The notes under the pieces: generated by a model | What the model saw: only the letters and a program-made list of their open reading frames with translations | Told to the model about the DNA's origin: nothing | The model's database searches: none | From: Gammaproteobacteria bacterium | Lineage (GTDB): Bacteria; Pseudomonadota; Gammaproteobacteria; UBA6429 | Reading direction: 5' to 3' | Assembly (NCBI GenBank): GCA_030635835.1 | Contig: DAOVYB010000047.1 | Coordinates: forward strand, 1-9,755 | DNA: 9,755 nucleotides | Translations under genes and position numbers: made by a program | In this document: one piece after another, positions 1 through 6,149 of the stretch | Layout of the letters: the number at the start of each line of letters is the position of its first letter | Position numbering within the stretch: position 1 is the first letter of the stretch

Positions 1-14
1 CCAGTGATCATAAC

Positions 15-23
15 TGGTATAAA
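15..23 (+). promoter_or_regulatory. candidate extended -10 element for the synthase-like gene
   Basis: TGGTATAAA fits an extended -10 (TG, one base, then TATAAA with five of six consensus bases). It lies 25 bases before the start codon at 49, giving a leader of about 19 nt. The matching -35 would fall outside the window, so this is a motif match only. A short imperfect palindrome (CCAGT/ACTGG, 1-17) overlaps its left edge. Confidence 0.35.
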
Positions 24-48
24 TTGAGATAGCTGAATAAAAAAGACC

Positions 49-2475
49 ATGTTATTACGTCCACCCTATTTTTCGGTGACCCTACTTTCTGCTTCTGCAT
101 TAGCATATGAAATTTTGCTGATGCGTTTGTTTTCTATTATTCAGTGGCATCATTTTGCTTATATGTTTATTGGTTTGGCATTATTGGGCTATGGTATTAG
201 TGGAACAATTGTTGCCATATATCAACAACAATTACTGCAACGTTTTAATCCTTTATATATTAGTTGTCTTGCCTTGTTCGGTGTAACTGCTGTTGCCTGT
301 TTTAGTCTCGCACAACTTGTTCCTTTTAATGCGGAAGCAATTCTGTGGGACGCGCGGCAAGTCTTATTTTTGGCCGGTATTTTTTTGTTACTGGCGATTC
401 CTTTTTTCTTTGCCGCTACCGCTATCTGCCTGGCTTTCATGCAGTATGGTAAACAGGTATCGCATGTTTATGCGGTAGATTTGTTAGGTGCTGGCGTCGG
501 CAGTTTAGGTGTGATTATTCTGCTATTGTGGGTTTTTCCGCAGTTAGCGCTGATTATTGTAGCGATACTGGGAGTTGTTGCTGCGTTAGTGGCCAGTCTG
601 GAACTAAAAGTGAGCCGGCAACCGATAATTGCGATCGGCTTAATGTTTGTCATCATAGTATTGTTTGTGAGTGGTACCTCACTAAAGTTACAACTCTCAC
701 CATATAAAAGTCTGGAGCAGGTACTGCGTATCAATGGTACAAGTATCATTGCTGAGAGTTCCAGCCCCCTGGGTTTGATCAGTGTAGTGGAAAGTCGTGA
801 TGTTCCATTGCGTCATGCCCCGGGGCAGAGTCTTTACGCAACTCATGAGCCATTATCACAACTTGGTGTATTTACCGATGGTGATAACATGACGGTGCTT
901 ACTCGTTATCCGGAAGAACACAATAAACTGGCTTATCTTGATCAGAATAGTTCGGCATTGCCCTATCACTTAAAGCCAATTAATGATGTATTGATTATTG
1001 GTGTCGGTGGTGGTGCCGATGTATTGCAGGCAAAATTTCACCAGGTTAAAAAGATTGATGGTGTTGAGTTAAATCAGCAGATGATTCAGCTAGTGAAAAA
1101 TAATTTTGCACAGTTCACTGGTAACTTGTTTCAACAGCCCGGGGTATCAATTCATCATAACGAGGTGCGAGACTTTCTTACACAAAAACAGAAACGTTAT
1201 GACTTAATTCAATTGGCGTTGGTGGATGCATTTAATGCCTCTTCATCTGGATTGTATGCACTGAATGAAAGTTATTTATATACCGTTGAGGCTTTACAAC
1301 TATATTTAAAACATATTGAAACCGATGGTTATCTTGCCTTGACCCGCTGGATCAAATTGCCACCACGTGACACATTAAAGCTGTTTGCAACAGCAGTGTC
1401 AGCACTTAAAGAAGCTGGCGTAAGTAATCCTGAACAACGTTTGCTATTAATTCGAAGTTGGCAGACCAGCACCTTGCTGGTTAAGAATGGCAGCTTTACA
1501 GATAAAGAACTTTCATCAGTGCAAAAATTTTGTAACGAAAGAGGCTTTGACCTTGCTTATACACCAGACCTAAAACACGAGCAGGTGAATCAATATAACA
1601 TTCTTAACAGTCCGGTATTTTATCAGGCAGCAACCGCTTTACTGAGTGAGCAGTCTGATACCTTTATGCAGCAGTACAAGTTTAATCTGCAACCAGCTAC
1701 CGATGATCAGCCTTACTTTTATCAGTTTTTCAAATGGTCAACATTTAAAGAAATCTTTCAGATGCGAAATAAAGGTGGCATGGCTTTATTTGAGTGGGGA
1801 TATATCACTTTGTTAGCAACATTGGGGATTGCCAGCTTCTTTAGTCTGGTACTTATCTTATTACCGTTATGGTTTTACCAACGTAACCAAACATCCGCAA
1901 ACACATCGGTAAGGCGTCGAGATATCTTTTATTATTTTTTTGCTATTGGGCTGGCCTTTTTATTTATTGAAATCGCGTTTATGCAAAAGTTTATCCTGTT
2001 TTTGCATCAGCCCATTTATGCTATTGCCGTAACACTCACTGCTTTTTTAATATTTGCCGGTGCGGGTAGTTACTGGTCTGGCATGCTTTTACGCACACAT
2101 ATTAGTTCTAAAATTCTGTTGTATGCGATAGGCGGGATTATTTTATTCAGCCTGGTGTATCTACTTTTACTTAACTCACTGTTTGCCATGTTGGCGAGTT
2201 TACCGATTGTAGTCAAAATGTTAATTACAATATTACTTATTGCACCTTTAGCGATATGCATGGGTATGCCTTTTCCATTGGCACTGGCGAACCTTGTTCG
2301 CCATGCAAATGATTATATTCCATGGGCATGGGGTATTAATGGATGTGCTTCGGTGATCAGTGCCATATTAGCTACCTTGTTGGCGATACATTTCGGTTTT
2401 AGTGTGGTTATTTTACTCGCCGTGATTTTATATGCTTCAGTACTGTTGACGTTTCCTCGTTCTATCCATTCTTAA
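49..2475 (+). CDS. spermidine-synthase-like multi-pass membrane protein
   Basis: The 808-residue protein has three parts. Hydrophobic segments fill about residues 8-208, a soluble Rossmann-type methyltransferase/aminopropyltransferase-like domain covers about 215-565, and a second membrane block runs from about 583 to 803. The soluble part carries the nucleotide-binding glycine loop VLIIGVGGGADVL (314-326) and the acidic motif DGVELN (337-342), as in polyamine synthases that bind decarboxylated S-adenosylmethionine. Soluble SpeE enzymes of about 280-300 residues have a DSTDP-type active-site loop; here the equivalent stretch reads VDAFNASSSG (392-401), so the second catalytic aspartate appears absent. 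The protein may therefore not make spermidine; a transport-coupled or other SAM-dependent role is possible. The ATG at 49 has only a weak purine-rich ribosome site (AAAAAAGA), but the hydrophobic N-terminus begins immediately, supporting it. A 108-base gap separates it from the next gene. Family assignment is fairly firm, function is not. Confidence 0.85.
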   Translation: MLLRPPYFSVTLLSASALAYEILLMRLFSIIQWHHFAYMFIGLALLGYGISGTIVAIYQQQLLQRFNPLYISCLALFGVTAVACFSLAQLVPFNAEAILWDARQVLFLAGIFLLLAIPFFFAATAICLAFMQYGKQVSHVYAVDLLGAGVGSLGVIILLLWVFPQLALIIVAILGVVAALVASLELKVSRQPIIAIGLMFVIIVLFVSGTSLKLQLSPYKSLEQVLRINGTSIIAESSSPLGLISVVESRDVPLRHAPGQSLYATHEPLSQLGVFTDGDNMTVLTRYPEEHNKLAYLDQNSSALPYHLKPINDVLIIGVGGGADVLQAKFHQVKKIDGVELNQQMIQLVKNNFAQFTGNLFQQPGVSIHHNEVRDFLTQKQKRYDLIQLALVDAFNASSSGLYALNESYLYTVEALQLYLKHIETDGYLALTRWIKLPPRDTLKLFATAVSALKEAGVSNPEQRLLLIRSWQTSTLLVKNGSFTDKELSSVQKFCNERGFDLAYTPDLKHEQVNQYNILNSPVFYQAATALLSEQSDTFMQQYKFNLQPATDDQPYFYQFFKWSTFKEIFQMRNKGGMALFEWGYITLLATLGIASFFSLVLILLPLWFYQRNQTSANTSVRRRDIFYYFFAIGLAFLFIEIAFMQKFILFLHQPIYAIAVTLTAFLIFAGAGSYWSGMLLRTHISSKILLYAIGGIILFSLVYLLLLNSLFAMLASLPIVVKMLITILLIAPLAICMGMPFPLALANLVRHANDYIPWAWGINGCASVISAILATLLAIHFGFSVVILLAVILYASVLLTFPRSIHS

Positions 2476-2514
2476 TTCCCACAGAACCAGGGTCAGGCTA
2501 AACCTCCTATATTA

Positions 2515-2545
2515 TTGATAAACTTTCACTGGTACTTATTATAAA
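2515..2545 (+). promoter_or_regulatory. weak candidate promoter for hemolysin III-like gene
   Basis: TTGATA (2515-2520) and TATAAA (2540-2545) each match five of six consensus bases. The 19-base spacer is longer than the preferred 17, and the region is AT-rich, so chance matches are likely. The position, 39 bases before the start codon at 2584, is suitable. Confidence 0.3.
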
Positions 2546-2583
2546 AGATACTATTATTATTAGTTCATATTAAAGAATAAATT

Positions 2584-3201
2584 ATGTATCACGGTGAAAG
2601 ACTAAATAGTTTTACACATTTGCTGGGCGCGGTAATCGCACTGGCAGGCTTTGTTATACTGGTGGTTTTTGCTTCGTTAAAAGGTGATGTCTGGCGGATT
2701 GTCAGTTTCAGTATCTACGGCACAAGCCTTTTCCTGTTATATCTTTTTTCAACGCTCTACCACAGCACTAAAGGTTCGGTAAAAGCGGTATTCAAAAAAC
2801 TTGATCACATCAGCATCTATTTATTGATTGCCGGTAGCTATACTCCATTTGTACTCGTCAGTCTCAATGGTGCATGGGGCTGGTCATTATTTGGCGTAAT
2901 TTGGGGACTGGCAGTGATAGGAATATTACTCGACTGCTTTTCATCAGATGAGCGACGTATTATTCAACTTATCATTTATGTAGTAATGGGCTGGCTTGCC
3001 CTCATCGCTATTCAGCCTCTCATTGAGTCACTGTCCATGGCCGGTTTTCTCTGGCTGCTGGGAGGTGGACTGTTCTATAGCGTTGGGATTGTCTTTTACA
3101 TTTTAGATTTAAAAAAATATCACTTCCACGGTATATGGCACATGTTCGTATTGGCGGGTAGCGTAACCCACTACTTTACGATCATGTATTATGTGCTATA
3201 A
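2584..3201 (+). CDS. hemolysin III / PAQR-family (TrhA-type) membrane protein
   Basis: This 205-residue integral membrane protein has about seven hydrophobic segments, the usual length and topology for bacterial hemolysin III (YqfA/TrhA) proteins. Family signatures are all present: E5-R-L-N-S-F-T-H12 at the N-terminus, STLYHS around H60, LDH at 73-75 followed by an AGSYTPF stretch (83-89), and the C-terminal HGIWH (182-186) with a further histidine at 196. In PAQR proteins the conserved histidines and aspartate form a metal site that is thought to support hydrolase activity. Bacterial members have been linked to membrane energetics and lipid homeostasis; the 'hemolysin' name comes from a Bacillus homologue and does not imply a toxin. 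The start ATG follows TTAAAGAATAAATT, a weak ribosome site, and agrees with the family's N-terminus. It probably stands alone or is co-transcribed with the gene before it. No clear intrinsic terminator follows. Confidence 0.9.
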   Translation: MYHGERLNSFTHLLGAVIALAGFVILVVFASLKGDVWRIVSFSIYGTSLFLLYLFSTLYHSTKGSVKAVFKKLDHISIYLLIAGSYTPFVLVSLNGAWGWSLFGVIWGLAVIGILLDCFSSDERRIIQLIIYVVMGWLALIAIQPLIESLSMAGFLWLLGGGLFYSVGIVFYILDLKKYHFHGIWHMFVLAGSVTHYFTIMYYVL

Positions 3202-3300
3202 AAAATACTAACCAGGGTTAAGCCTTACATTTTAAAAAATTAAATTTCTCCGCCCTCTTTAATCGCTAATCCCAATTATTTAGTTGAATGTAATAATAAG

Positions 3301-3316
3301 TGTGAAATGTATCACA
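3301..3316. promoter_or_regulatory. candidate CRP (cAMP receptor protein) binding site
   Basis: TGTGA, six bases (AATGTA), then TCACA: both half-sites match the CRP consensus exactly, and AAAA flanks the right side. FNR would need TTGAT/ATCAA, so CRP or a Vfr-like relative fits better. It lies 100 bases after the hemolysin III-like gene and 205 bases before the 35-residue ORF. An extended -10-like TGGGATAAT (3369-3377) would put transcription start near 3384, about 75 bases from the site centre, close to the spacing of class I CRP promoters. Regulation is inferred. Confidence 0.55.
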
Positions 3317-3347
3317 AAACTATTAATAAGCTTAAAGAATCAAAAAC

Positions 3348-3392
3348 TGGGTCCGAAATAAGCGGCACTGGGATAATTTTTAAATTGACCCA
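3348..3392. repeat. imperfect inverted repeat, TGGGTC/GACCCA ends
   Basis: TGGGTC (3348-3353) and GACCCA (3387-3392) are exact inverted ends of a 45-bp stretch, and both are flanked outward by A/T runs (AAAAC on the left, AACTCTTTT on the right). The interior contains the near-palindromic AATTTTTAAATT. The arms are short, so this could be a degenerate REP-like element or coincidence. Confidence 0.3.
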
Positions 3393-3520
3393 ACTCTTTT
3401 AATCTAAAACGAGTAGTTTTTATTCAAACCAGAAACAGGTCACGATCTGCTGCCTGTATAAAGATTAGAATCTATTCGATTACTTATTAATACAGTAAAA
3501 ATAGTAAAGGTAAATTTGTA

Positions 3521-3628
3521 ATGACATTCGATCTTTTTAGTCTTGTAGGTATTGTTTCAGCCGTACTGGTGGTAGCTGTATTATTCACTCTCTGTAAAAT
3601 CCGTGGTTGTAACAAGCCAGTCTGTTAA
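3521..3628 (+). CDS. putative 35-residue single-span membrane protein
   Basis: This short ORF begins MTFDLFSLVGIVSAVL and ends KIRGCNKPVC. One uninterrupted hydrophobic stretch (about residues 5-24) is followed by a lysine/arginine-containing tail (K26, R28, K32), which by the positive-inside rule suggests an N-out, C-in single-span protein. Three cysteines (25, 30, 35) sit at regular five-residue spacing in the tail. An AAAGG ribosome site (3506-3510) lies ten bases before the ATG. A perfect CRP-type palindrome is upstream and a hairpin follows the stop at 3641-3668. I recognise no family. Chance is the alternative: 35 codons is short, and hydrophobicity alone is weak evidence in an AT-rich region. 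Confidence 0.45.
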   Translation: MTFDLFSLVGIVSAVLVVAVLFTLCKIRGCNKPVC

Positions 3629-3640
3629 TGGATATTTTTT

Positions 3641-3668
3641 CTCTGCCCCAGAATTTAAGGTGGCAGAG
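3641..3668. other. hairpin with 7-bp perfect stem
   Basis: CTCTGCC (3641-3647) and GGCAGAG (3662-3668) form an exact stem around a 14-base loop, 12 bases after the stop of the 35-residue ORF. A T-run (TTTTTT) precedes it on the plus strand and none follows on either strand's 3' side, so it does not have the form of a standard intrinsic terminator. It might stabilise the 3' end of a short mRNA. Confidence 0.4.
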
Positions 3669-3726
3669 TCCATTTACTTCTATCAGCTCTGAAGGGGTTC
3701 TAAGTACTCTGGCCTCAAATACCAAA

Positions 3727-4494
3727 TTACAGCGATATTAATGTTCTAACCCAGCGAAGCAACGAAGAAGCGACACTTACCGAAATAAATTTTTTCTGCT
3801 TAGCTGACCATTCATATTCACGTTTTGATGTGAACACAGGTGTTTCTTCACAATCAGTCTTACTCACTTTTGTATTTTTTAACGTAATGCTCACAATAGG
3901 TGAAGATTTAGATTTTTCAATGGATATATTTTCATATCTGTTCTTCATATCATTGCATTCACCGACAGTAGCTTCAGTTCGTGCAATTAAACCTGTCTTT
4001 ACATATTTTTCCTTTGTCGTATCATATTGCATAACTATTTCTTCTGACATAATCGTATTTCGAAACCCTGATTTATCGAAAACAAGCAATTCTGACACCC
4101 CATCTCCAGTGAGATCACCGATAATGCTTCTTGCTTCTGTACTAAAGTTTATTGTGTCTGTCAGAGTCCAGTTTAAATTTTTCTTTTTATAAATAAGAGT
4201 TTGTTGTACGACATCTGATGCACGCCAGCCATATTGATAATCATAATTTAAAATTATTTTCTCACCTTGAGCTAAGATTATTTTTGCATGAGTATAATTA
4301 TTTTCAGTCCTCTGAATTAAAGTATTAATTTTATTCAGCAAAACATCCGGGGCTTTCTGACCTTGAACATCATCAGCTTTTAAAAGTTGTGGTGGTATTG
4401 GCGCATCAGGTTTATCTGCATTAGCTAGCGATGAAAAAATTGTAACTAGAAATATTAAAAACAATTTACGCATCAACCAATAATTATTATTCAT
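3727..4494 (-). CDS. exported protein of unknown function with FG-GAP-like motif
   Basis: The 255-residue product has a signal peptide. Positive residues (R9, K10) and a hydrophobic core (11-22) lead to a likely cleavage after ANA (24-26), placing the mature protein in the periplasm or outside the cell. The middle contains GDLTGDGVSELLVFD (126-140), the D-x-T-x-D style turn seen in FG-GAP/VCBS-type calcium-binding repeats; only one copy is visible, so it is not a full propeller. Two cysteines (180, 215) could form a disulfide. The ATG at 4494 has a good ribosome site (AAGG, seven bases upstream on the minus strand). A second ATG at codon 8 would also leave a signal peptide but lacks one. The last 15 residues (SLLRWVRTLISL end) look unlike the hydrophilic body and coincide with a repeat-like sequence. 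It appears to be monocistronic. I recognise no named family. Confidence 0.75.
   Translation of the reverse strand: MNNNYWLMRKLFLIFLVTIFSSLANADKPDAPIPPQLLKADDVQGQKAPDVLLNKINTLIQRTENNYTHAKIILAQGEKIILNYDYQYGWRASDVVQQTLIYKKKNLNWTLTDTINFSTEARSIIGDLTGDGVSELLVFDKSGFRNTIMSEEIVMQYDTTKEKYVKTGLIARTEATVGECNDMKNRYENISIEKSKSSPIVSITLKNTKVSKTDCEETPVFTSKREYEWSAKQKKFISVSVASSLLRWVRTLISL
3745..3774 (-). repeat. repeat-like sequence forming the C-terminal codons
   Basis: Read on the minus strand this is GTCGCTTCTTCGTTGCTTCG followed by CTGGGTTAGA. It resembles the GCTTCGTTGCTTCGC-type dispersed repeats I recall next to genes in various proteobacteria, and contains tandem-like TTCG units. No second copy occurs in the window, so the repeat status rests on recall. 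Confidence 0.25.
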
Positions 4495-4662
4495 AGCTTT
4501 ACCTTATTAACTGTCAAATTTATTTTTGGTGGGGGGTGAAGAGAGAGATGATAAATTTATGATAAATATAGCTTCGACAGGAAAAATATTAATCGAACTT
4601 TTGCATTGCTCCAATAAATTTTATCCGAGCAAAAAAGTACAAAAACACCCTTAAATAAAATC

Positions 4663-4725
4663 AAGTGGAGTCAGAGAACTATAATTTTTTAGTATAAACA
4701 ACAATTATATTCTCTGACTCCACTT
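4663..4725. repeat. 63-bp near-perfect inverted repeat (REP/MITE-like hairpin)
   Basis: The left arm (4663-4686) begins AAGTGGAGTCAGAGAA and the right arm (4703-4725) is its reverse complement over 23 bp, apart from one unpaired C at 4679; the loop is 16 bases. The GTGGAGTCAGAG head resembles ends of REP-type elements moved by Y1 (REP-associated) transposases, but no such transposase is in the window. On the minus strand the hairpin begins 7 bases after the stop of the 37-residue ORF and is followed by GATTTTATTT, so it could end or protect that transcript. Confidence 0.7.
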
Positions 4726-4732
4726 ACTTTAA

Positions 4733-4846
4733 TTAAATAAGCTGATTCCAGATTAGAACCGCCAGTGATATCACAGAAATAATTCCAATAGCGATTAACA
4801 CACAGGATATACATACATCACTAAAAACGTTTTTTGCCTGACTCAT
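4733..4846 (-). CDS. putative 37-residue single-span membrane protein
   Basis: The minus-strand ATG at 4846 opens a 37-residue frame that begins MSQAKNVFSDVCISCVL and ends WNQLI. Residues 12-33 are almost entirely hydrophobic, enough for one membrane span, after a short hydrophilic head; two cysteines (12, 15) are spaced CxxC. A G-run (4851-4856) ends four bases before the start, giving a usable if unusual ribosome site. The big inverted repeat lies just past the stop. No family is recognised. With the 35-residue ORF it makes two tiny single-span candidates in one gene-poor interval, on opposite strands. The G-run and the span are the support; length keeps confidence moderate. Toxin-like type I peptides share this size and shape, but no antisense RNA is evident, so that remains a guess. 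Confidence 0.5.
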   Translation of the reverse strand: MSQAKNVFSDVCISCVLIAIGIISVISLAVLIWNQLI

Positions 4847-5297
4847 AATACCCCCCTGATTTTTATCATCTTGTTTTTACAAAAAAGCAATCAACATAAT
4901 GTTAATGAACAACAAGGTGCAGCTATTGTCACACTCCAAAAACAATTTGCTGATAAAAATAATACTAATACTGTTAATCGCAGATAAACCTTAATCCCAA
5001 ACCAAATTTAAAGTTGACAGTATTAATACCACTAATACTAGTATACACCAGCCTGCCATAGGCTACAGTTCAAATAATAATTTAAGTTTATAATTATATA
5101 ATTAATAACTACTGTTTTAACCTATTACATTTTAAGAACTAAAAGAGTTCCAACCTCTTAATTGCCGCCTTTAATTAAGATTACGGTTTTGATATTAATT
5201 TGTTATCTATACTTTAAGAAAATTACGTAAGTAGTTGATTCTCAAAGTTGTAAAACCATTTTTTTAGTTATACCATTATTAGTAATTACTTTAAAAT
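4847..5297. other. AT-rich interval without recognised gene
   Basis: No convincing gene was seen on either strand. Visible items are a TTGACA (5014-5019) without a good -10 at proper spacing, a 10-bp palindrome ATACTAGTAT around 5035-5044, a small hairpin with AGCCT/AGGCT arms (5050-5064), and a CRP-like partial site at 4918-4933 (only one half matches). A hydrophilic open stretch from about 4871 to 4986 lacks a start codon with a ribosome site. Confidence 0.5.
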
Positions 5298-5313
5298 TGT
5301 GAACTTTGTCACA
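5298..5313. promoter_or_regulatory. candidate CRP binding site upstream of the envelope operon
   Basis: TGTGA, six bases (ACTTTG), then TCACA: both half-sites are exact consensus, with AAAA to the right. It ends 72 bases before the TTG start of the first operon gene. A TATAAA at 5346-5351 would give a transcription start near 5358, about 52 bases from the centre of the site, so the exact promoter class is unclear. Confidence 0.6.
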
Positions 5314-5345
5314 AAATAAATTTAAGAAAAAAAACAAATTGAAGA

Positions 5346-5351
5346 TATAAA
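5346..5351 (+). promoter_or_regulatory. weak candidate -10 element of the envelope operon
   Basis: TATAAA matches five of six bases of a -10 hexamer and sits between the CRP-type palindrome and the first gene. No -35 is evident at the right spacing (AAGAAA), which is usual for an activator-dependent promoter. The AT-rich context makes a chance match plausible. Confidence 0.3.
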
Positions 5352-5372
5352 TAGTAAGTAATAATAAATATA

Positions 5373-5380
5373 GGGGATGG
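5373..5380 (+). promoter_or_regulatory. ribosome binding site deciding the TTG start
   Basis: GGGGATGG lies four bases before TTG at 5385. The same GGGGATGGAAC precedes the ATG of the next gene (6150) with matching spacing, which supports the TTG as start. An ATG within the motif (5377) is in a different frame. Confidence 0.6.
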
Positions 5381-5384
5381 AACA

Positions 5385-6137
5385 TTGTTTATACGCAAAT
5401 CTGCATATTTGGTCTTTTTTATCTTGCTTAGTGTCCTGTCTTTTACGACACATGCAGCTACCACACCACATTGGGTACATTACAAACTATTAAAAGGTAA
5501 ACCCAAACTACCAAAAAAACTGGTGATTTTGCCGGTAAATATAGATGTGATAGAAGTTACCGCTGGTGATGTTAAAGAGACGGTACCAAAGTGGAGTAAA
5601 AAGGCTGCTAAAAATATCACTAAGTCTTTATCTACTCTTATCAAGAAAAATCGTAAGCTGCACCAGGTTAGACTACCGCGATTATCAAGAAAAACATCTA
5701 AAGTGGTAGATGAACATATGGCGCTTTACAAACTGGTTGTTAATACAGCTTCTAAAATTGGTTGGGAACACAAGGCTCGACGCTTCGATTACGGCATTGG
5801 CCCTGGACTGAAAGCGCTGCGACGTCAAACAGGAGCTGATGCTGCTGTGATGGTATACGGCCGTGATCATGTATCGACAGGCGGGCGAATAACTAAATCG
5901 GTTCTTGCCAATATTCCTTTTATTAATATATTTACTGGTCCAGCACCTCGATTAGGCGATTCCTTTGTTCATGTCGGTATTGTCGATCTCAGAACAGGTG
6001 ACCTTTTATGGATGAATAGTGAATACCGTGACGACACCTCTAACCTAACTGACTATGGGGATGCCAATAGTTTTATTAAAAATATATTTGAATGGTATCC
6101 CGGTATTGAAAAATATCGTGATGTCTACGTGAAGTAG
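5385..6137 (+). CDS. periplasmic protein of unknown function, first gene of operon
   Basis: The 250-residue product starts at TTG (5385), supported by the ribosome site and by a complete signal peptide: R4, K5, a hydrophobic core to about residue 20, and a probable cleavage after THA (22-24). It has no lipobox, so it should be soluble in the periplasm. The body is basic, with a lysine-rich stretch (35-92), and a later part with alternating strand-like segments, GADAAVMVYG (150-159) and SFVHVGIVDLRTGDLLWMNSEY (193-214). This pattern resembles the alpha/beta domain of CsgG- or TolB-N-related envelope proteins (GADA-type strand followed by a 'D-x-x-TG-LLW' strand), but only loosely. Only 12 bases separate it from the M48 protease gene, so a shared function with the lipoprotein protease is likely. 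A CRP-type palindrome lies upstream. The family is not identified. Confidence 0.75.
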   Translation: MFIRKSAYLVFFILLSVLSFTTHAATTPHWVHYKLLKGKPKLPKKLVILPVNIDVIEVTAGDVKETVPKWSKKAAKNITKSLSTLIKKNRKLHQVRLPRLSRKTSKVVDEHMALYKLVVNTASKIGWEHKARRFDYGIGPGLKALRRQTGADAAVMVYGRDHVSTGGRITKSVLANIPFINIFTGPAPRLGDSFVHVGIVDLRTGDLLWMNSEYRDDTSNLTDYGDANSFIKNIFEWYPGIEKYRDVYVK

Positions 6138-6149
6138 GGGGATGGAACG

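Larger units (their letters stand above)
3202..3520. other. 319-bp non-coding interval
   Basis: No convincing gene was seen on either strand. The interval holds a perfect CRP-type core (3301-3316), an extended -10-like TGGGATAAT (3369-3377) and an imperfect inverted repeat (3348-3392). Just after the preceding stop, AACCAGGGTTAAGCCTTAC (3212-3230) resembles AACCAGGGTCAGGCTAAAC after the stop of the first gene (about 2485-2503), agreeing at about 15 of 19 bases. This may be a degenerate dispersed repeat. Confidence 0.5.

Noticed and set aside
3641..3668. hairpin as intrinsic terminator
   Set aside because: The T-run precedes the stem and none follows it on the plus strand, and the minus strand is followed by A-rich sequence, so it lacks the form of a rho-independent terminator.
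3830..4192. 120-codon plus-strand open frame
   Set aside because: It lies antisense within the exported protein gene 3727-4494, which has a signal peptide and a good ribosome site; the plus-strand frame has no ribosome site.
4871..4986. protein-like open stretch reading NEQQGAAIVTLQKQF and ending at a TAA after NRR
   Set aside because: There is no start codon with a ribosome site, and the asparagine-rich content follows from AT-rich DNA.
5014..5042. TTGACA as a promoter -35
   Set aside because: The hexamer is exact, but at spacings of 16-18 no good -10 exists (TACTAG or ACTAGT).
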